DNA of 64,000 bases, taken from Pectobacterium versatile. GTDB lineage: Bacteria; Pseudomonadota; Gammaproteobacteria; Enterobacterales; Enterobacteriaceae. Below, piece after piece: positions 29,442-39,930 of this stretch (positions are counted from its first letter, which is position 1; every line of letters starts with the position of its first letter). Below the pieces are notes generated by a model. The model was not told the origin of the DNA. It saw only the letters and a list, made by a program, of their open reading frames with translations, and did not search any database. Made by a program: the position numbers and the translations under genes. The DNA lies in assembly GCF_020166435.1 (NCBI RefSeq), contig NZ_JAINZP010000021.1:17342-81341 (forward strand), written 5' to 3'.

Positions 29442-30014
29442 TTAATCCTTAGATAATTTTTTCAAAATACCGAGTTGCAGTTTCTGGCGATTAGCTTGTA
29501 ACTGGCTAATCAACAGGTCTTCCTGTTCCCACACCTGTTGCAACCCAATAATATTTTTCTGAACATCTATCGATGCTAAAGGTAGTTTTACCTTGAGTAA
29601 GGCAGCTTTGGTAACCAACTGAATATTCGTGCCGCTGCGATGAAACATTTGCTGAATCGTTGGATGATTAATGAGCCAGCACAGGTACTCAGGCAACACC
29701 GTTTTTGTCTTAATATTGATGATAAGAAATTGATTCGTCGCCACTATGGGTGCGTTACCGTGATAAACTACAGCCACATTGCGGTTGCCGCGTGCAGCAA
29801 CCACAATTTCTCCCGGTTCAAGCAACGGCGGAGTGGCATTCTGTTCCCATACCACGGTTGGCAGTGTATCCGGCACGATCCGCGCATCTTGAGTAAGGTC
29901 TTTAATCTGCAAGATGTGCACGTTGCCAGCGGGGCTGGGTTGTATTGCCTCACGAAAGGTAAATCCTGAACGAACGTCAGCAATCTTTTCCAGGTTCACT
30001 AGAGTTTTAGGCAT
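29442..30014 (-). CDS. Half-sized type I S protein (single TRD)
   Basis: 190 residues from ATG at 30014 (MPKTLVNLEKIADVRSGFTF), with GAGG 8 nt upstream. It holds one TRD, including ILQIKDLTQDA, EPGEIVVAARGNRNVAV and FLIINIKTKTVLPEYLCW, and one conserved S helix (VQKNIIGLQQVWEQEDLLIS). It is intact, not a frame fragment of the neighbouring S gene, and sits before hsdM rather than after it. Half-S proteins are known to dimerise and give palindromic specificity; here it could provide a second specificity or inhibit the first. Confidence 0.88.
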   Translation of the reverse strand: MPKTLVNLEKIADVRSGFTFREAIQPSPAGNVHILQIKDLTQDARIVPDTLPTVVWEQNATPPLLEPGEIVVAARGNRNVAVVYHGNAPIVATNQFLIINIKTKTVLPEYLCWLINHPTIQQMFHRSGTNIQLVTKAALLKVKLPLASIDVQKNIIGLQQVWEQEDLLISQLQANRQKLQLGILKKLSKD

Positions 30015-30063
30015 TCTTACCTCTGATATTGCGCCATCCCTGGCGCATATAGATCTCACGAAA

Positions 30064-30333
30064 TTACTGTAAATTATCTTTCAGCCACTGAGAGATCTCA
30101 TTTGATAACCCATACCACGCTGCCTCTCCCTGTAAGCGAGTAACCAAAAGCCCATCATCAGCATCCATTACCGCCTTAAGGTTATCGCGGACCTGCACTG
30201 CGGTTTGGTCTGTAACGATAATCCAGGTCGACTCAAGAGGATGACACCAGTTCCCATAGGACTGAATACGTTCGATAAGAGACGAATAGTTACGCTGTTT
30301 ACGCAGATCGTAGTTAATTTGATATACTGGCAT
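30064..30333 (-). CDS. Small Cas2/SinR-like ferredoxin-fold protein
   Basis: 89 residues. It begins MPVYQINYDLRKQRNYSSLI, the first strand and catalytic-looking Asp of the Cas2-like fold, then SYGNWCHPLESTWIIVTDQT, DGLLVTRLQGEAAWYGL and SQWLKDNLQ. This is a family often annotated 'SinR family' or Cas2-like. There are no CRISPR repeats or cas genes in the window. AAGGAAAT precedes the ATG. It starts the block Cas2-like, half-S, HsdM, HsdS, RhuM, HsdR, YgjP, with a 49-nt gap to half-S. A nuclease or regulatory role is possible; assignment is from appearance only. Confidence 0.65.
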   Translation of the reverse strand: MPVYQINYDLRKQRNYSSLIERIQSYGNWCHPLESTWIIVTDQTAVQVRDNLKAVMDADDGLLVTRLQGEAAWYGLSNEISQWLKDNLQ

Positions 30334-30373
30334 AGCTTCTATTTCCTTCTGGCAAGTTGGAGTTTAAGTGATC

Positions 30374-30395
30374 GCTACAGGTGGCCGCCTGTAGC
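30374..30395. promoter_or_regulatory. Inverted repeat upstream of the defence operon
   Basis: GCTACAGG at 30374-30381 and CCTGTAGC at 30388-30395, 8-bp arms with a 6-nt spacer, 41 nt upstream of the start of the Cas2-like gene. Just above are repeated ATCTCTATAG-like words (near 30410 and 30502). It is a candidate operator for the operon, or part of a transcript hairpin; no regulator is identified. Confidence 0.4.
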
Positions 30396-30534
30396 ATCGC
30401 AACATCAATATCTATAGAGACAATATAGAGATAAAATGAATCAATGAATTCATCATCCTGCAAACACTCAACAGTGTCAAGAAACAAAAAACGCAGTAGC
30501 ATCTCTATAGATTAAGTAAGTTGAGGGTTTAGAG

Positions 30535-30580
30535 GATAAAAAATAAATGGCCCCAGTCATAAAGCTTGTTAGGGGCCCCA
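30535..30580 (-). terminator. Terminator after integrase 2
   Basis: Read on the minus strand, GGCCCC and GGGGCC arms (30572-30577 and 30552-30557) enclose a 14-nt loop and are followed by ATTTATTTTTT. It lies about 55 nt past the integrase stop and isolates int from the defence operon. Confidence 0.7.
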
Positions 30581-30632
30581 ACAGCGCAATGAAACCTCTT
30601 ACAAATAGAGCCGCCGCGCACACCTGCGTGAA

Positions 30633-31886
30633 CTAATGGCTAACTTTCCCAAAATCAAACGCACTCACCGCCTTCTCCCGATTCGCATCGAGATAATCCG
30701 CCCACCATTGCAGCATCAGCTTGCGTTCGTCCAGGTGCTCCGCCTTGTGGATATACGCTGCTCGTACAGAGTTACGCTCTATATGGCTCATCTGCCGTTC
30801 TACCGCATCCCTCGACCATAACCCCGATTCAATCAGCGAGCTACAGGCCATCGTTCTGAAGCCGTGGCCGCAGACTTCAACCTTGGTGTCATACCCCATA
30901 ACCCGCAGCGCCTTATTCACCGTGTTTTCACTCATTGGCTTACGCGGATCGTGATCGCCAATAAAGATCAGCTCATGGTCGCCACTGAATTGTTGTATTT
31001 GCTTCAGAATAACCAGCGCCTGTCGGGAAAGTGGCACCAGATGCGGAGTACGCATCTTAGAACCTCGATGGGAATGTTTCACCCCTTCGATGGGTTCGCG
31101 CTCAGGGGGAATGGTCCACATTGATGTTTCAAAATCGATCTCCGACCAACGGGCAAAGCGCAACTCGCTGGAACGGATAAAGATCAGTAGCGTCAACTCG
31201 ACAGCCAAACGAGTCAATGGCCTGCCGGTATAGCTATCAATGCGTTGAAGCAGTTCGGGAGTATGCTTTAATTCCAATGCCGGACGATGCTGTCGATTGC
31301 TGGACGCTACAGCGCCCGCCATTTCCTGCGCCGGGTTGTAGTCAATTAATCCGCTCTGTACCGCGTAACGCATTATTGCGGTTGTACGTTGCTGAAGTCG
31401 TGAGGCAACTTCAAGACGGCCCGACTGTTCCACTGCCTTGATGGGTGCAAGCAGGTCACGGGTTTTAAGCTCAGCAATGTTGCGTTTACCGATAGCGGAG
31501 AAAAGATTATCTTCCAGGCTTTTCAGCACGCGACGGCTATGCTCTTCCGACCACTTTTTATTGGTGGCATGCCATTCAATGGCAACTTCTCGAAAGGTCA
31601 ACGCCTCGCTCTGTTCAATCTTATCAGATTTCTTTTTATCACCAGGGTCACTGCCGTTCGCCAGTAGCTTACGCGCTTCATCACGCCGTGCTCGTGCATC
31701 GGCCAGAGAGACATCAGGATAAACACCCAGTGCCAGCATCTTCTGTTTACCGCCAAAGCGATACTGTAAGCGCCAGTACTTTGAACCATTGGGATGAATC
31801 AGCAGGTGCATGCCGTTGCCGTCGGTAAGCTTGTATTGCTTATCGGCAGGCTTGGCTGTTCTGACTTTGATATCAGTAAGCGCCAT
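30633..31886 (-). CDS. P4-type tyrosine integrase of island 2
   Basis: 417 residues with the DUF4102 N terminus (MALTDIKVRTAKPADKQYKL), a core-binding domain and recombinase domain: Arg in RSSELRFARWSEID, His-x-x-Arg in GHGFRTMACSS, Tyr in AAYIHKAEHLDER. It integrates at leuX, whose 3' end lies 187 bp upstream. GGAGGG precedes the ATG. The C-terminal half is nearly the same as that of integrase 1, so the two enzymes may act on each other's sites. Confidence 0.96.
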   Translation of the reverse strand: MALTDIKVRTAKPADKQYKLTDGNGMHLLIHPNGSKYWRLQYRFGGKQKMLALGVYPDVSLADARARRDEARKLLANGSDPGDKKKSDKIEQSEALTFREVAIEWHATNKKWSEEHSRRVLKSLEDNLFSAIGKRNIAELKTRDLLAPIKAVEQSGRLEVASRLQQRTTAIMRYAVQSGLIDYNPAQEMAGAVASSNRQHRPALELKHTPELLQRIDSYTGRPLTRLAVELTLLIFIRSSELRFARWSEIDFETSMWTIPPEREPIEGVKHSHRGSKMRTPHLVPLSRQALVILKQIQQFSGDHELIFIGDHDPRKPMSENTVNKALRVMGYDTKVEVCGHGFRTMACSSLIESGLWSRDAVERQMSHIERNSVRAAYIHKAEHLDERKLMLQWWADYLDANREKAVSAFDFGKVSH

Positions 31887-31901
31887 GTTTAGGCCCTCCC
31901 T

Positions 31902-31959
31902 GTTGGTATATGCATTATCGAACCGGAAATACCATCATCTGTACCAACAACTGTTGGTA
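31902..31959. promoter_or_regulatory. GTTGGTA repeats upstream of integrase 2
   Basis: GTTGGTA occurs at 31902-31908, and the palindrome TACCAACAACTGTTGGTA at 31942-31959 has two 7-bp arms. The first repeat begins 16 nt from the integrase start. The placement mirrors the 13-bp repeat beside integrase 1, with a different sequence. Likely arm-type integrase sites or an autoregulatory operator. Confidence 0.5.
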
Positions 31960-32034
31960 GATGTACATTGAAGTCGGTTGACCCTGAGAGAGTTAATATA
32001 GCGGGAAAGGGGGATAAATACTGGATTTTAGGCA

Positions 32035-32060
32035 TAAAAAAAGACCTCAGTTGAGGTCTA
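32035..32060 (-). terminator. leuX terminator
   Basis: On the minus strand AGACCTCA-AC-TGAGGTCT followed by a run of T (32034-32041). It begins 13 nt after the encoded CCA of leuX. Confidence 0.85.
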
Positions 32061-32072
32061 TTTACATACTGT

Positions 32073-32157
32073 TGGTGCCGAAGGCCGGACTCGAACCGGC
32101 ACATCTTTCGATGGTTGATTTTGAATCAACTGCGTCTACCGATTTCGCCACTTCGGC
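32073..32157 (-). tRNA. leuX: tRNA-Leu (anticodon CAA), island attachment site
   Basis: 85 nt with the 3' CCA encoded (TGG at 32073-32075 on the plus strand). Acceptor arms GCCGAAG and CTTCGGC pair perfectly. The anticodon arm is GTTGA-TTCAAAA-TCAAC with CAA, reading UUG, and the long variable arm (CATCGAAAGATG) is typical of class II tRNA-Leu. The T arm is CCGG-TTCGAGT-CCGG. The gene remains intact because the island restores its 3' end. leuX is a frequent island hotspot in enterobacteria. Confidence 0.97.
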
Positions 32158-32185
32158 ACAGAAGTAGTATGCGGAAAACGGGTGC

Positions 32186-32213
32186 ATTATACCGTTTGAC
32201 GGCTCTCGCGCAA
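32186..32213 (-). promoter_or_regulatory. leuX sigma-70 promoter
   Basis: Minus-strand TTGCGC (32208-32213) and TATAAT (32186-32191) with a 16-nt spacer, followed by the GC-rich discriminator GCACCCG typical of stringently controlled stable RNA promoters. The -10 ends 28 nt from the tRNA 5' end. Confidence 0.8.
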
Positions 32214-32334
32214 CGTTAATCCACTCCGTGTTCGGTTAAGTGCTGAAAAAATCATCTTTAGCAACGTGTTATGCCCGCTTCGCCTTAATATGGTGCGGTA
32301 ATTGACGTTGTCGAGGGCACTTTGTCACAGCCAA

Positions 32335-32370
32335 TAAAAAAGCGCCGAGGAGTGATCCACTCGGCGCTTT
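32335..32370 (-). terminator. lptG terminator
   Basis: Arms AGCGCCGAG (32341-32349) and CTCGGCGCT (32360-32368); minus-strand reading continues into TTTTTT. Located about 20 nt after the lptG stop. Confidence 0.85.
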
Positions 32371-32387
32371 CTCTGATTTATTGGCTG

Positions 32388-33464
32388 CTATCGGCGTTTA
32401 AGCAGCAGCGCGACGCTGATGAACAGAAACACCGAGCTCGGCAAGATCGCGCCCAGGATCGGCGGGATGCCATAGACCAGGCTGAGTGGACGGAAAATCT
32501 CATTCAGCAGGTAGAAGAGGAAGCCGAAGCTGATACCTATCACAATGCGTGAACCTGCCGACACGCTGCGCAGCGGGCCGAAGATGAAAGAGACTGCCAT
32601 GAGCATCATCACCGCCACTGAGACCGGTGCAAAGATTTTGCTCCACATGTTCAGCTGGTAGCGATTCGACTCTTGCCCGCTTTGTTTCAGGTATTTGGCG
32701 TAATTATGTAGCCCACGGATCGACAGCGCATCAGGCTCAAGCGCCACCACGCCCAGCTTATCCGGCGTCAGGTTGGTTTTCCATTCTCCGCTGAACGTCT
32801 GGCTGCCACCAATTTGTTTGCCGTCGCTCAAATCAGATTCATCAACTTGCGAGAGCTTCCAGACATTCCTGTCATCTTCAAACTCTGCGGAAGCCGCATA
32901 GCGCACGGATAGCAGCTTGTTCTTATCGTCGAAGTGGTAGATGTTGACGCCAGACAGCTCTTTATCGCCCGTCACCCGTTCGATATAGATAAAGTCATTA
33001 CCGTCTTTTGCCCACAGTCCGCCCTGCGTAGAGATCATCGACCCACCGGAGATCATCTGAGAGCGGTAGTTGCGCGCCATCTGTTCCCCTTGCGGAGACA
33101 CCCATTCGCCAATCGCCATCGTTAGCAGCACCAGCGGGATCGCAGTTTTCATCACGGCCGTCGCGATCTGCAAGCGGGTAAAGCCGGAAGCCTGCATCAC
33201 CACCAGTTCGCTGCGGGTCGCAAGCTGGCCCAGCCCGAGCAATGCGCCGAGCAGCGCCGCCATTGGGAAGAAGATCTCAATATCTTTAGGTACGCTGAGC
33301 AACGTGTACAACCCAGCGCCCAGCGCCGAATACTCGCCCTGCCCAACTTTACGCAGTTGGTCGACAAATTTGATGATGCCGGAGAGCGACACCAGCATGA
33401 ACAACGTCGTCATGATGGTGGTGAAAATCGTTTTGCCGATATAGCGGTCTAATACACCAAACAT
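32388..33464 (-). CDS. lptG: LPS export permease LptG
   Basis: 358 residues. One of two permease subunits of the inner-membrane LptB2FG ABC transporter that extracts lipopolysaccharide and feeds LptC. The N terminus MFGVLDRYIGKTIFTTIMTT and six membrane segments (about 10-35, 60-80, 100-120, 275-295, 305-325, 335-355) flank a periplasmic beta-jellyroll domain. ATG overlaps the lptF stop by one nt, so the pair is coupled. Gene order lptF-lptG beside pepA is the enterobacterial standard. Confidence 0.97.
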   Translation of the reverse strand: MFGVLDRYIGKTIFTTIMTTLFMLVSLSGIIKFVDQLRKVGQGEYSALGAGLYTLLSVPKDIEIFFPMAALLGALLGLGQLATRSELVVMQASGFTRLQIATAVMKTAIPLVLLTMAIGEWVSPQGEQMARNYRSQMISGGSMISTQGGLWAKDGNDFIYIERVTGDKELSGVNIYHFDDKNKLLSVRYAASAEFEDDRNVWKLSQVDESDLSDGKQIGGSQTFSGEWKTNLTPDKLGVVALEPDALSIRGLHNYAKYLKQSGQESNRYQLNMWSKIFAPVSVAVMMLMAVSFIFGPLRSVSAGSRIVIGISFGFLFYLLNEIFRPLSLVYGIPPILGAILPSSVFLFISVALLLKRR

Positions 33465-34579
33465 CAGGCCGCTCCTTGTGTTCTAAGAATACGAGGCTTA
33501 AAGCGGGCGCGCACTTTGCGCATCGGCACGGTATCCCATAGGTTAAGCATCACAGCGATACCGAAATACGTCAGGTTGGTCAGCCAGACCCATACCATCG
33601 GATCGATTTTGCCTTTACTGGCGTTAGAACGCAGAGAGCTTTGCAGCAGGAAGAAAATCAGGTACAGCAGCATCGCAGGCAGCATGCTCAATACCCTACC
33701 CTGACGTGGGTTCACCACACTCAGCGGCACCACCATCATCGCCATGATCAGTACCGAAATAATCAACGTCAGTCGCCAGTGGAACTCTGCACGCGCATCG
33801 TGCGCATCCGAATGCCACAGGGTCTGCATATCCATTTGCTGCACGTCGCTATTATTGAGCGTCACGCTCTGGTGACCAATCACGGCCTGATAGTTGGTGA
33901 AATCCGTGATACGAAAATCACGCAGCAGCGCCGTGCCTTCGTAACGTGAACCGTTATCCAGCGTTACGACCTGCGCACCGTCTTCGTTTTGCTTGATATG
34001 ACCGCGATCGGCAACGACGACAGAAGGTCGTGCGTTACCGCTGGGGCGCAGCTGTGCCAGAAAGACGTGCTCAAACTCCGAGCCTTTGACATTGCCGACA
34101 AACAACACCGCGTTGCCACCCTGTGCGGACTGGAACTGCCCTTCTACCAGCGTTGCCATGCCGGGGTTTGCCTTCGCTTCCGCCAGTACTTCTTCCTGAT
34201 GCCGGGACGACCACGGGCTGAGCCACATGACGTTAATGGTGGCGACAATGGCAGTGAACACCGCCAGAACCAGCGCGGCTTTCAGCAACACGCGTTTGCC
34301 CAGCCCGCAGGCGTGCATGACGGTGATCTCGCTTTCCGCATAGAGGCGGCCAAACGTCATCAATACGCCAAGAAACAGACTTAATGGCAGGATGAGCTGC
34401 ACCATTTCTGGCACGCCCAATCCCAACAGGGAGATAACCAAATTTGTCGGGATTTCACCATCAACAGCGGCACCCAGTATCCGTACCAATTTCTGACAAA
34501 AGAAAATCAGTAACAGAATGAAAAGGATGGCCAGTTGGCTCTTAAAGGTTTCCCGTACCAGATATCGAATGATGATCAC
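33464..34579 (-). CDS. lptF: LPS export permease LptF
   Basis: 371 residues starting MIIIRYLVRETFKSQLAILF, with the same six-helix plus periplasmic jellyroll plan as LptG. It forms the heterodimeric channel of the LPS extractor. It is divergent from pepA; the 282 bp between them (34580-34861) must hold both promoters, but I see no clear consensus boxes or other gene there. Confidence 0.97.
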   Translation of the reverse strand: MIIIRYLVRETFKSQLAILFILLLIFFCQKLVRILGAAVDGEIPTNLVISLLGLGVPEMVQLILPLSLFLGVLMTFGRLYAESEITVMHACGLGKRVLLKAALVLAVFTAIVATINVMWLSPWSSRHQEEVLAEAKANPGMATLVEGQFQSAQGGNAVLFVGNVKGSEFEHVFLAQLRPSGNARPSVVVADRGHIKQNEDGAQVVTLDNGSRYEGTALLRDFRITDFTNYQAVIGHQSVTLNNSDVQQMDMQTLWHSDAHDARAEFHWRLTLIISVLIMAMMVVPLSVVNPRQGRVLSMLPAMLLYLIFFLLQSSLRSNASKGKIDPMVWVWLTNLTYFGIAVMLNLWDTVPMRKVRARFKPRILRTQGAA

Positions 34580-34846
34580 GCTTAATTACGCCTGTGAAAA
34601 CTTGTCTTTTTGCAGGAAAATCGATAGTTTCTTCGCTAACGCGCCATTTATACTCATTTTTGGCTGCCCTCTTAGCTAAAACTGTATTACAACACACTGC
34701 GTTTGAGCTGTTGTATCAGAACCTGCTTATTAGTCACTAAAACAGGTTCGTTACGTCGTTAAGATTAACACAGGTTATGTTAACGCAACGGCGGGAAGTA
34801 TTACGGAGTGTCACATTCTAGCCGTTGCCCCCGCCGTTGTCTTTAA

Positions 34847-36373
<1,527 letters not shown>

Positions 36374-36440
36374 GACTTTCACGTCAACGGCGATGACCAA
36401 AGCCAGCGATTGCCTTATCCTTATAAGGTAATTGTCTATC

Positions 36441-36459
36441 GGGCCGGATATTCCGGCCC
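36441..36459. terminator. Hairpin between pepA and holC
   Basis: GGGCCGGATATTCCGGCCC is a nearly perfect palindrome (8-bp arms) followed by TTATCAAT. The T run is weak, so it could be a partial terminator or a processing element between pepA and holC. Confidence 0.5.
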
Positions 36460-36477
36460 TTATCAATAGTGTAAACA

Positions 36478-36927
36478 ATGAAAAACGCAACGTTCTATCT
36501 TCTCGAACACGACAGCAAAAGCGGTGAGCTCAGCGCCCATGAGGCACTGGCATGCGATCTGGCGGCAGAACGTTGGCGAGCAGGAAAGCGCGTGCTGATT
36601 GCCTGTGAAGACGAGCAACAGGCCATCAGACTGGACGAGGCGCTGTGGCAACGCGATCCCAACGCATTCGTGCCGCATAATCTGGCAGGCGAAGGGCCGC
36701 GTCACGGCGCACCGGTTGAACTGGCCTGGCCGCAGCGGCGTGGCAACGCGCCACGAGATCTGCTGATCAGCCTATTGCCGCAGTTCGCAGATTTTGCCAC
36801 CGCTTTCCATGAAGTGATAGACTTTGTCCCTTACGAAGAATCCTTGAAACAGTTGGCGCGCGACCGCTATAAAACCTATCGCAGCGTCGGCTTCCAATTG
36901 ACCACGGCTACGCCGCCAACTCACTGA
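36478..36927 (+). CDS. holC: DNA polymerase III chi subunit
   Basis: 149 residues beginning MKNATFYLLEHDSKSGELSA. Chi links the clamp-loader complex to SSB at the replication fork. Conserved segments CDLAAERWRAGKRVLIACED and FVPHNLAGEG are present. It is 12 nt upstream of valS, the usual holC-valS arrangement. Confidence 0.96.
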   Translation: MKNATFYLLEHDSKSGELSAHEALACDLAAERWRAGKRVLIACEDEQQAIRLDEALWQRDPNAFVPHNLAGEGPRHGAPVELAWPQRRGNAPRDLLISLLPQFADFATAFHEVIDFVPYEESLKQLARDRYKTYRSVGFQLTTATPPTH

Positions 36928-36939
36928 ATTTTGAGCATA

Positions 36940-39810
36940 ATGGAAACGAAATATAACCCGCAAGATATCGAGCAGCCGCTCTACGAACACTGGGAAAAGC
37001 AAGGCTACTTCAAGCCGCACGGCGACACGAGTAAAGAAAGCTTCAGCATCATGATCCCGCCGCCCAACGTCACCGGCAGCTTGCATATGGGTCATGCTTT
37101 CCAGCAAACCATTATGGATACGTTGATCCGCTATCAGCGCATGCAGGGCAAAAATACCCTGTGGCAGGCGGGTACTGACCACGCGGGTATCGCCACGCAA
37201 ATGGTCGTTGAGCGCAAGATCGCCGCAGAAGAAGGCAAAACTCGCCACGATTACGGCCGCGAAGCGTTCATCGACAAAATCTGGCAGTGGAAAGGCGAAT
37301 CCGGTGGCAACATTACTAATCAGATGCGTCGTCTGGGTAACTCCGTTGACTGGGAGCGCGAACGCTTCACTATGGATGAAGGCCTGTCCAACGCGGTGAA
37401 AGAAGTGTTCGTCCGTCTGTATAAAGAAGACCTGATTTACCGTGGCAAGCGTCTGGTGAACTGGGATCCGAAACTGCGCACCGCGATTTCCGATCTGGAA
37501 GTAGAAAACCGCGAAGTGAAAGGGTCGATGTGGCACCTGCGCTATCCGCTGGCTGATGGCGTGAAAACCGCCGACGGAAAAGACTATCTGGTCGTCGCGA
37601 CCACCCGCCCGGAAACTGTGCTGGGTGATACCGGTGTCGCCGTTAACCCGGAAGATCCGCGTTATAAAGATCTGATCGGCAAAGAGGTGATCCTGCCGCT
37701 GATTGGCCGCCGTATTCCGATCGTTGGCGACGAACATGCCGATATGGAAAAAGGCACTGGCTGCGTGAAGATCACGCCAGCGCACGACTTCAACGACTAC
37801 GAAGTTGGTAAACGCCACCAGTTGCCGATGGTGAACATCCTGACGTTCGACGGTGATATCCGCCAGAGCGCTGAAATTTTTGATACCAATGGCGAAGCCA
37901 GCACCGCTTACAGCAGCGACATTCCAGAAGCCTTCCAGGGTCTGGAGCGTTTTGCCGCACGTAAAGCGCTGGTAGCCGCATTCGATGAACTCGGCCTGCT
38001 GGAAGAGATCAAAGCGCACGATCTGACCGTGCCTTACGGTGACCGTGGCGGCGTTGTCATTGAGCCGATGCTGACCGACCAGTGGTACGTGCGTGCTGCC
38101 GTACTGGCTAAACCGGCAGTGGAAGCGGTAGAAGATGGCCGCATCCAGTTCGTACCAAAACAGTACGAAAACATGTACTTCAGCTGGATGCGCGACATTC
38201 AGGACTGGTGTATTTCCCGTCAACTGTGGTGGGGTCACCGCATTCCGGCCTGGTACGATGCCAACGGCAACGTCTATGTGGGCCGTACCGAAGCGGAAGT
38301 ACGCAGTGAAAACAACCTCGCTGATAATGTCGTTCTGAATCAGGATGAAGACGTACTGGATACCTGGTTCTCATCCGGGCTGTGGACGTTCTCTACGCTG
38401 GGTTGGCCAGAGCAAACCCCTGATCTGAAAGCTTTCCACCCAAGCAGCGTGATGGTCAGCGGCTTCGACATCATCTTCTTCTGGATTGCTCGCATGATCA
38501 TGCTGACCATGCATTTCATCAAAGATGAAGACGGCAAATCGCAGGTGCCATTCCACACCGTTTACATGACCGGCCTGATCCGTGATGAGGAAGGCCAGAA
38601 GATGTCTAAATCCAAAGGGAACGTCATCGACCCGCTGGATATGGTGGACGGTATCTCGCTGGAAGCCCTGCTGGAAAAACGTACCGGCAATATGATGCAG
38701 CCGCAGCTGGCGGAAAAAATCCGCAAGCGCACCGAGAAACAGTTCCCGAACGGCATCGAACCTCACGGTACAGATGCCCTGCGCTTCACGCTGGCGGCAC
38801 TGGCCTCTACCGGTCGCGACATCAACTGGGACATGAAGCGTCTGGAAGGTTACCGCAACTTCTGTAACAAGCTGTGGAACGCTAGCCGTTTTGTGCTGAT
38901 GAACACCGAAGATCAGGATTGCGGCTTTGGCGCAGGCGAGAAAGTGCTGTCGCTGGCTGACCGCTGGATTCTGGCGGAATTCAACCGTACGGTGAAAGCC
39001 TACCGCGAAGCGCTGGACAGCTATCGCTTTGATATTGCGGCCGGTATTCTGTACGAATTCACCTGGAATCAGTTCTGCGACTGGTATCTGGAGCTGACGA
39101 AGCCTGTGATGAATGGCGGATCGGAAGCGGAACTTCGCGGTACGCGCCATACGCTGGTTACCGTACTGGAAGCGTTGCTGCGTCTGGCACACCCGATTAT
39201 TCCGTTCATTACCGAAACCATCTGGCTACGCGTTAAAGCGCTGAAAGGCATTAGCGCCGCTGTTCGTACAAATGAAAGCATCATGTTACAGCCGTTCCCT
39301 GAGTTCGATGCCGCGCAGGAAGATACGCTGGCGCTGAACGATCTGGAATGGATTAAGCAGGCGATTATCGCGGTGCGTAACATTCGTGCGGAAATGAACA
39401 TCGCGCCGGGCAAACCGCTGGAAGTGTTACTGCGTGATGTCACTGCTGAAGCACAGCGTCGCGTGGAAGAGAACCGCAGCTTCATCCAAACGCTGGCGCG
39501 TCTGGAAAGCATTACGCTGCTGCCTGCGGGCGACAAAGGTCCGGTTTCCGTCACTAAACTCATCGAGGGTGCCGAGCTGTTAATCCCGATGGCTGGCCTG
39601 ATCGATAAAGCGGCAGAGTTGGATCGTCTGACGAAAGAAGTGGCGAAAATCGAAGCCGAGATTGAGCGCATCGAAAGTAAGCTGTCCAACGAAGGCTTTG
39701 TGGCTCGCGCACCGGAAGCGGTCGTTGCCAAAGAGCGTGAGAAGCTGGATGGCTACGCCGTAGCGAAAGCCAAACTGCTGGAACAGCACGCGGTCATCGC
39801 TGCGTTGTAA
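36940..39810 (+). CDS. valS: Valyl-tRNA synthetase
   Basis: 956 residues from ATG at 36940 ([12 protein letters not shown]); a TTG nine bases upstream is in frame but the family start matches the ATG. Class I signatures HMGH (within [11 protein letters not shown]) and KMSKS ([10 protein letters not shown]) are present, with the editing domain ([19 protein letters not shown]) and the C-terminal coiled coil. It charges tRNA-Val and edits Thr-tRNA-Val. Highly conserved with E. coli apart from small insertions. Confidence 0.98.
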   Translation: METKYNPQDIEQPLYEHWEKQGYFKPHGDTSKESFSIMIPPPNVTGSLHMGHAFQQTIMDTLIRYQRMQGKNTLWQAGTDHAGIATQMVVERKIAAEEGKTRHDYGREAFIDKIWQWKGESGGNITNQMRRLGNSVDWERERFTMDEGLSNAVKEVFVRLYKEDLIYRGKRLVNWDPKLRTAISDLEVENREVKGSMWHLRYPLADGVKTADGKDYLVVATTRPETVLGDTGVAVNPEDPRYKDLIGKEVILPLIGRRIPIVGDEHADMEKGTGCVKITPAHDFNDYEVGKRHQLPMVNILTFDGDIRQSAEIFDTNGEASTAYSSDIPEAFQGLERFAARKALVAAFDELGLLEEIKAHDLTVPYGDRGGVVIEPMLTDQWYVRAAVLAKPAVEAVEDGRIQFVPKQYENMYFSWMRDIQDWCISRQLWWGHRIPAWYDANGNVYVGRTEAEVRSENNLADNVVLNQDEDVLDTWFSSGLWTFSTLGWPEQTPDLKAFHPSSVMVSGFDIIFFWIARMIMLTMHFIKDEDGKSQVPFHTVYMTGLIRDEEGQKMSKSKGNVIDPLDMVDGISLEALLEKRTGNMMQPQLAEKIRKRTEKQFPNGIEPHGTDALRFTLAALASTGRDINWDMKRLEGYRNFCNKLWNASRFVLMNTEDQDCGFGAGEKVLSLADRWILAEFNRTVKAYREALDSYRFDIAAGILYEFTWNQFCDWYLELTKPVMNGGSEAELRGTRHTLVTVLEALLRLAHPIIPFITETIWLRVKALKGISAAVRTNESIMLQPFPEFDAAQEDTLALNDLEWIKQAIIAVRNIRAEMNIAPGKPLEVLLRDVTAEAQRRVEENRSFIQTLARLESITLLPAGDKGPVSVTKLIEGAELLIPMAGLIDKAAELDRLTKEVAKIEAEIERIESKLSNEGFVARAPEAVVAKEREKLDGYAVAKAKLLEQHAVIAAL

Positions 39811-39848
39811 CGCTAACCGATTTTCTAGCGGTAGTATGGTAAATACGA

Positions 39849-39877
39849 AAGCCTCGTTGCAAAACGGGGCTTTTTAT
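39849..39877 (+). terminator. valS terminator
   Basis: GAAAGCCTCGTT and AACGGGGCTTTT arms around a short loop followed by TTTATTTTATT, about 35 nt after the valS stop. Confidence 0.8.
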
Positions 39878-39930
39878 TTTATTCACTTCACACTGATTCA
39901 CCTCACAAAATGCATGAAGGGGGTAACACA

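Noticed and set aside
30064..30333. CRISPR-Cas locus
   Set aside because: No repeats, no cas1 or effector genes; only one Cas2-fold-like small protein.
36931..36939. TTG at 36931 as valS start
   Set aside because: The ATG at 36940 matches the family N terminus and is only three codons downstream.
36772..38238. Open frame of 488 codons antisense to holC/valS
   Set aside because: Its translation is His/Phe-rich noise opposite a highly conserved synthetase gene.
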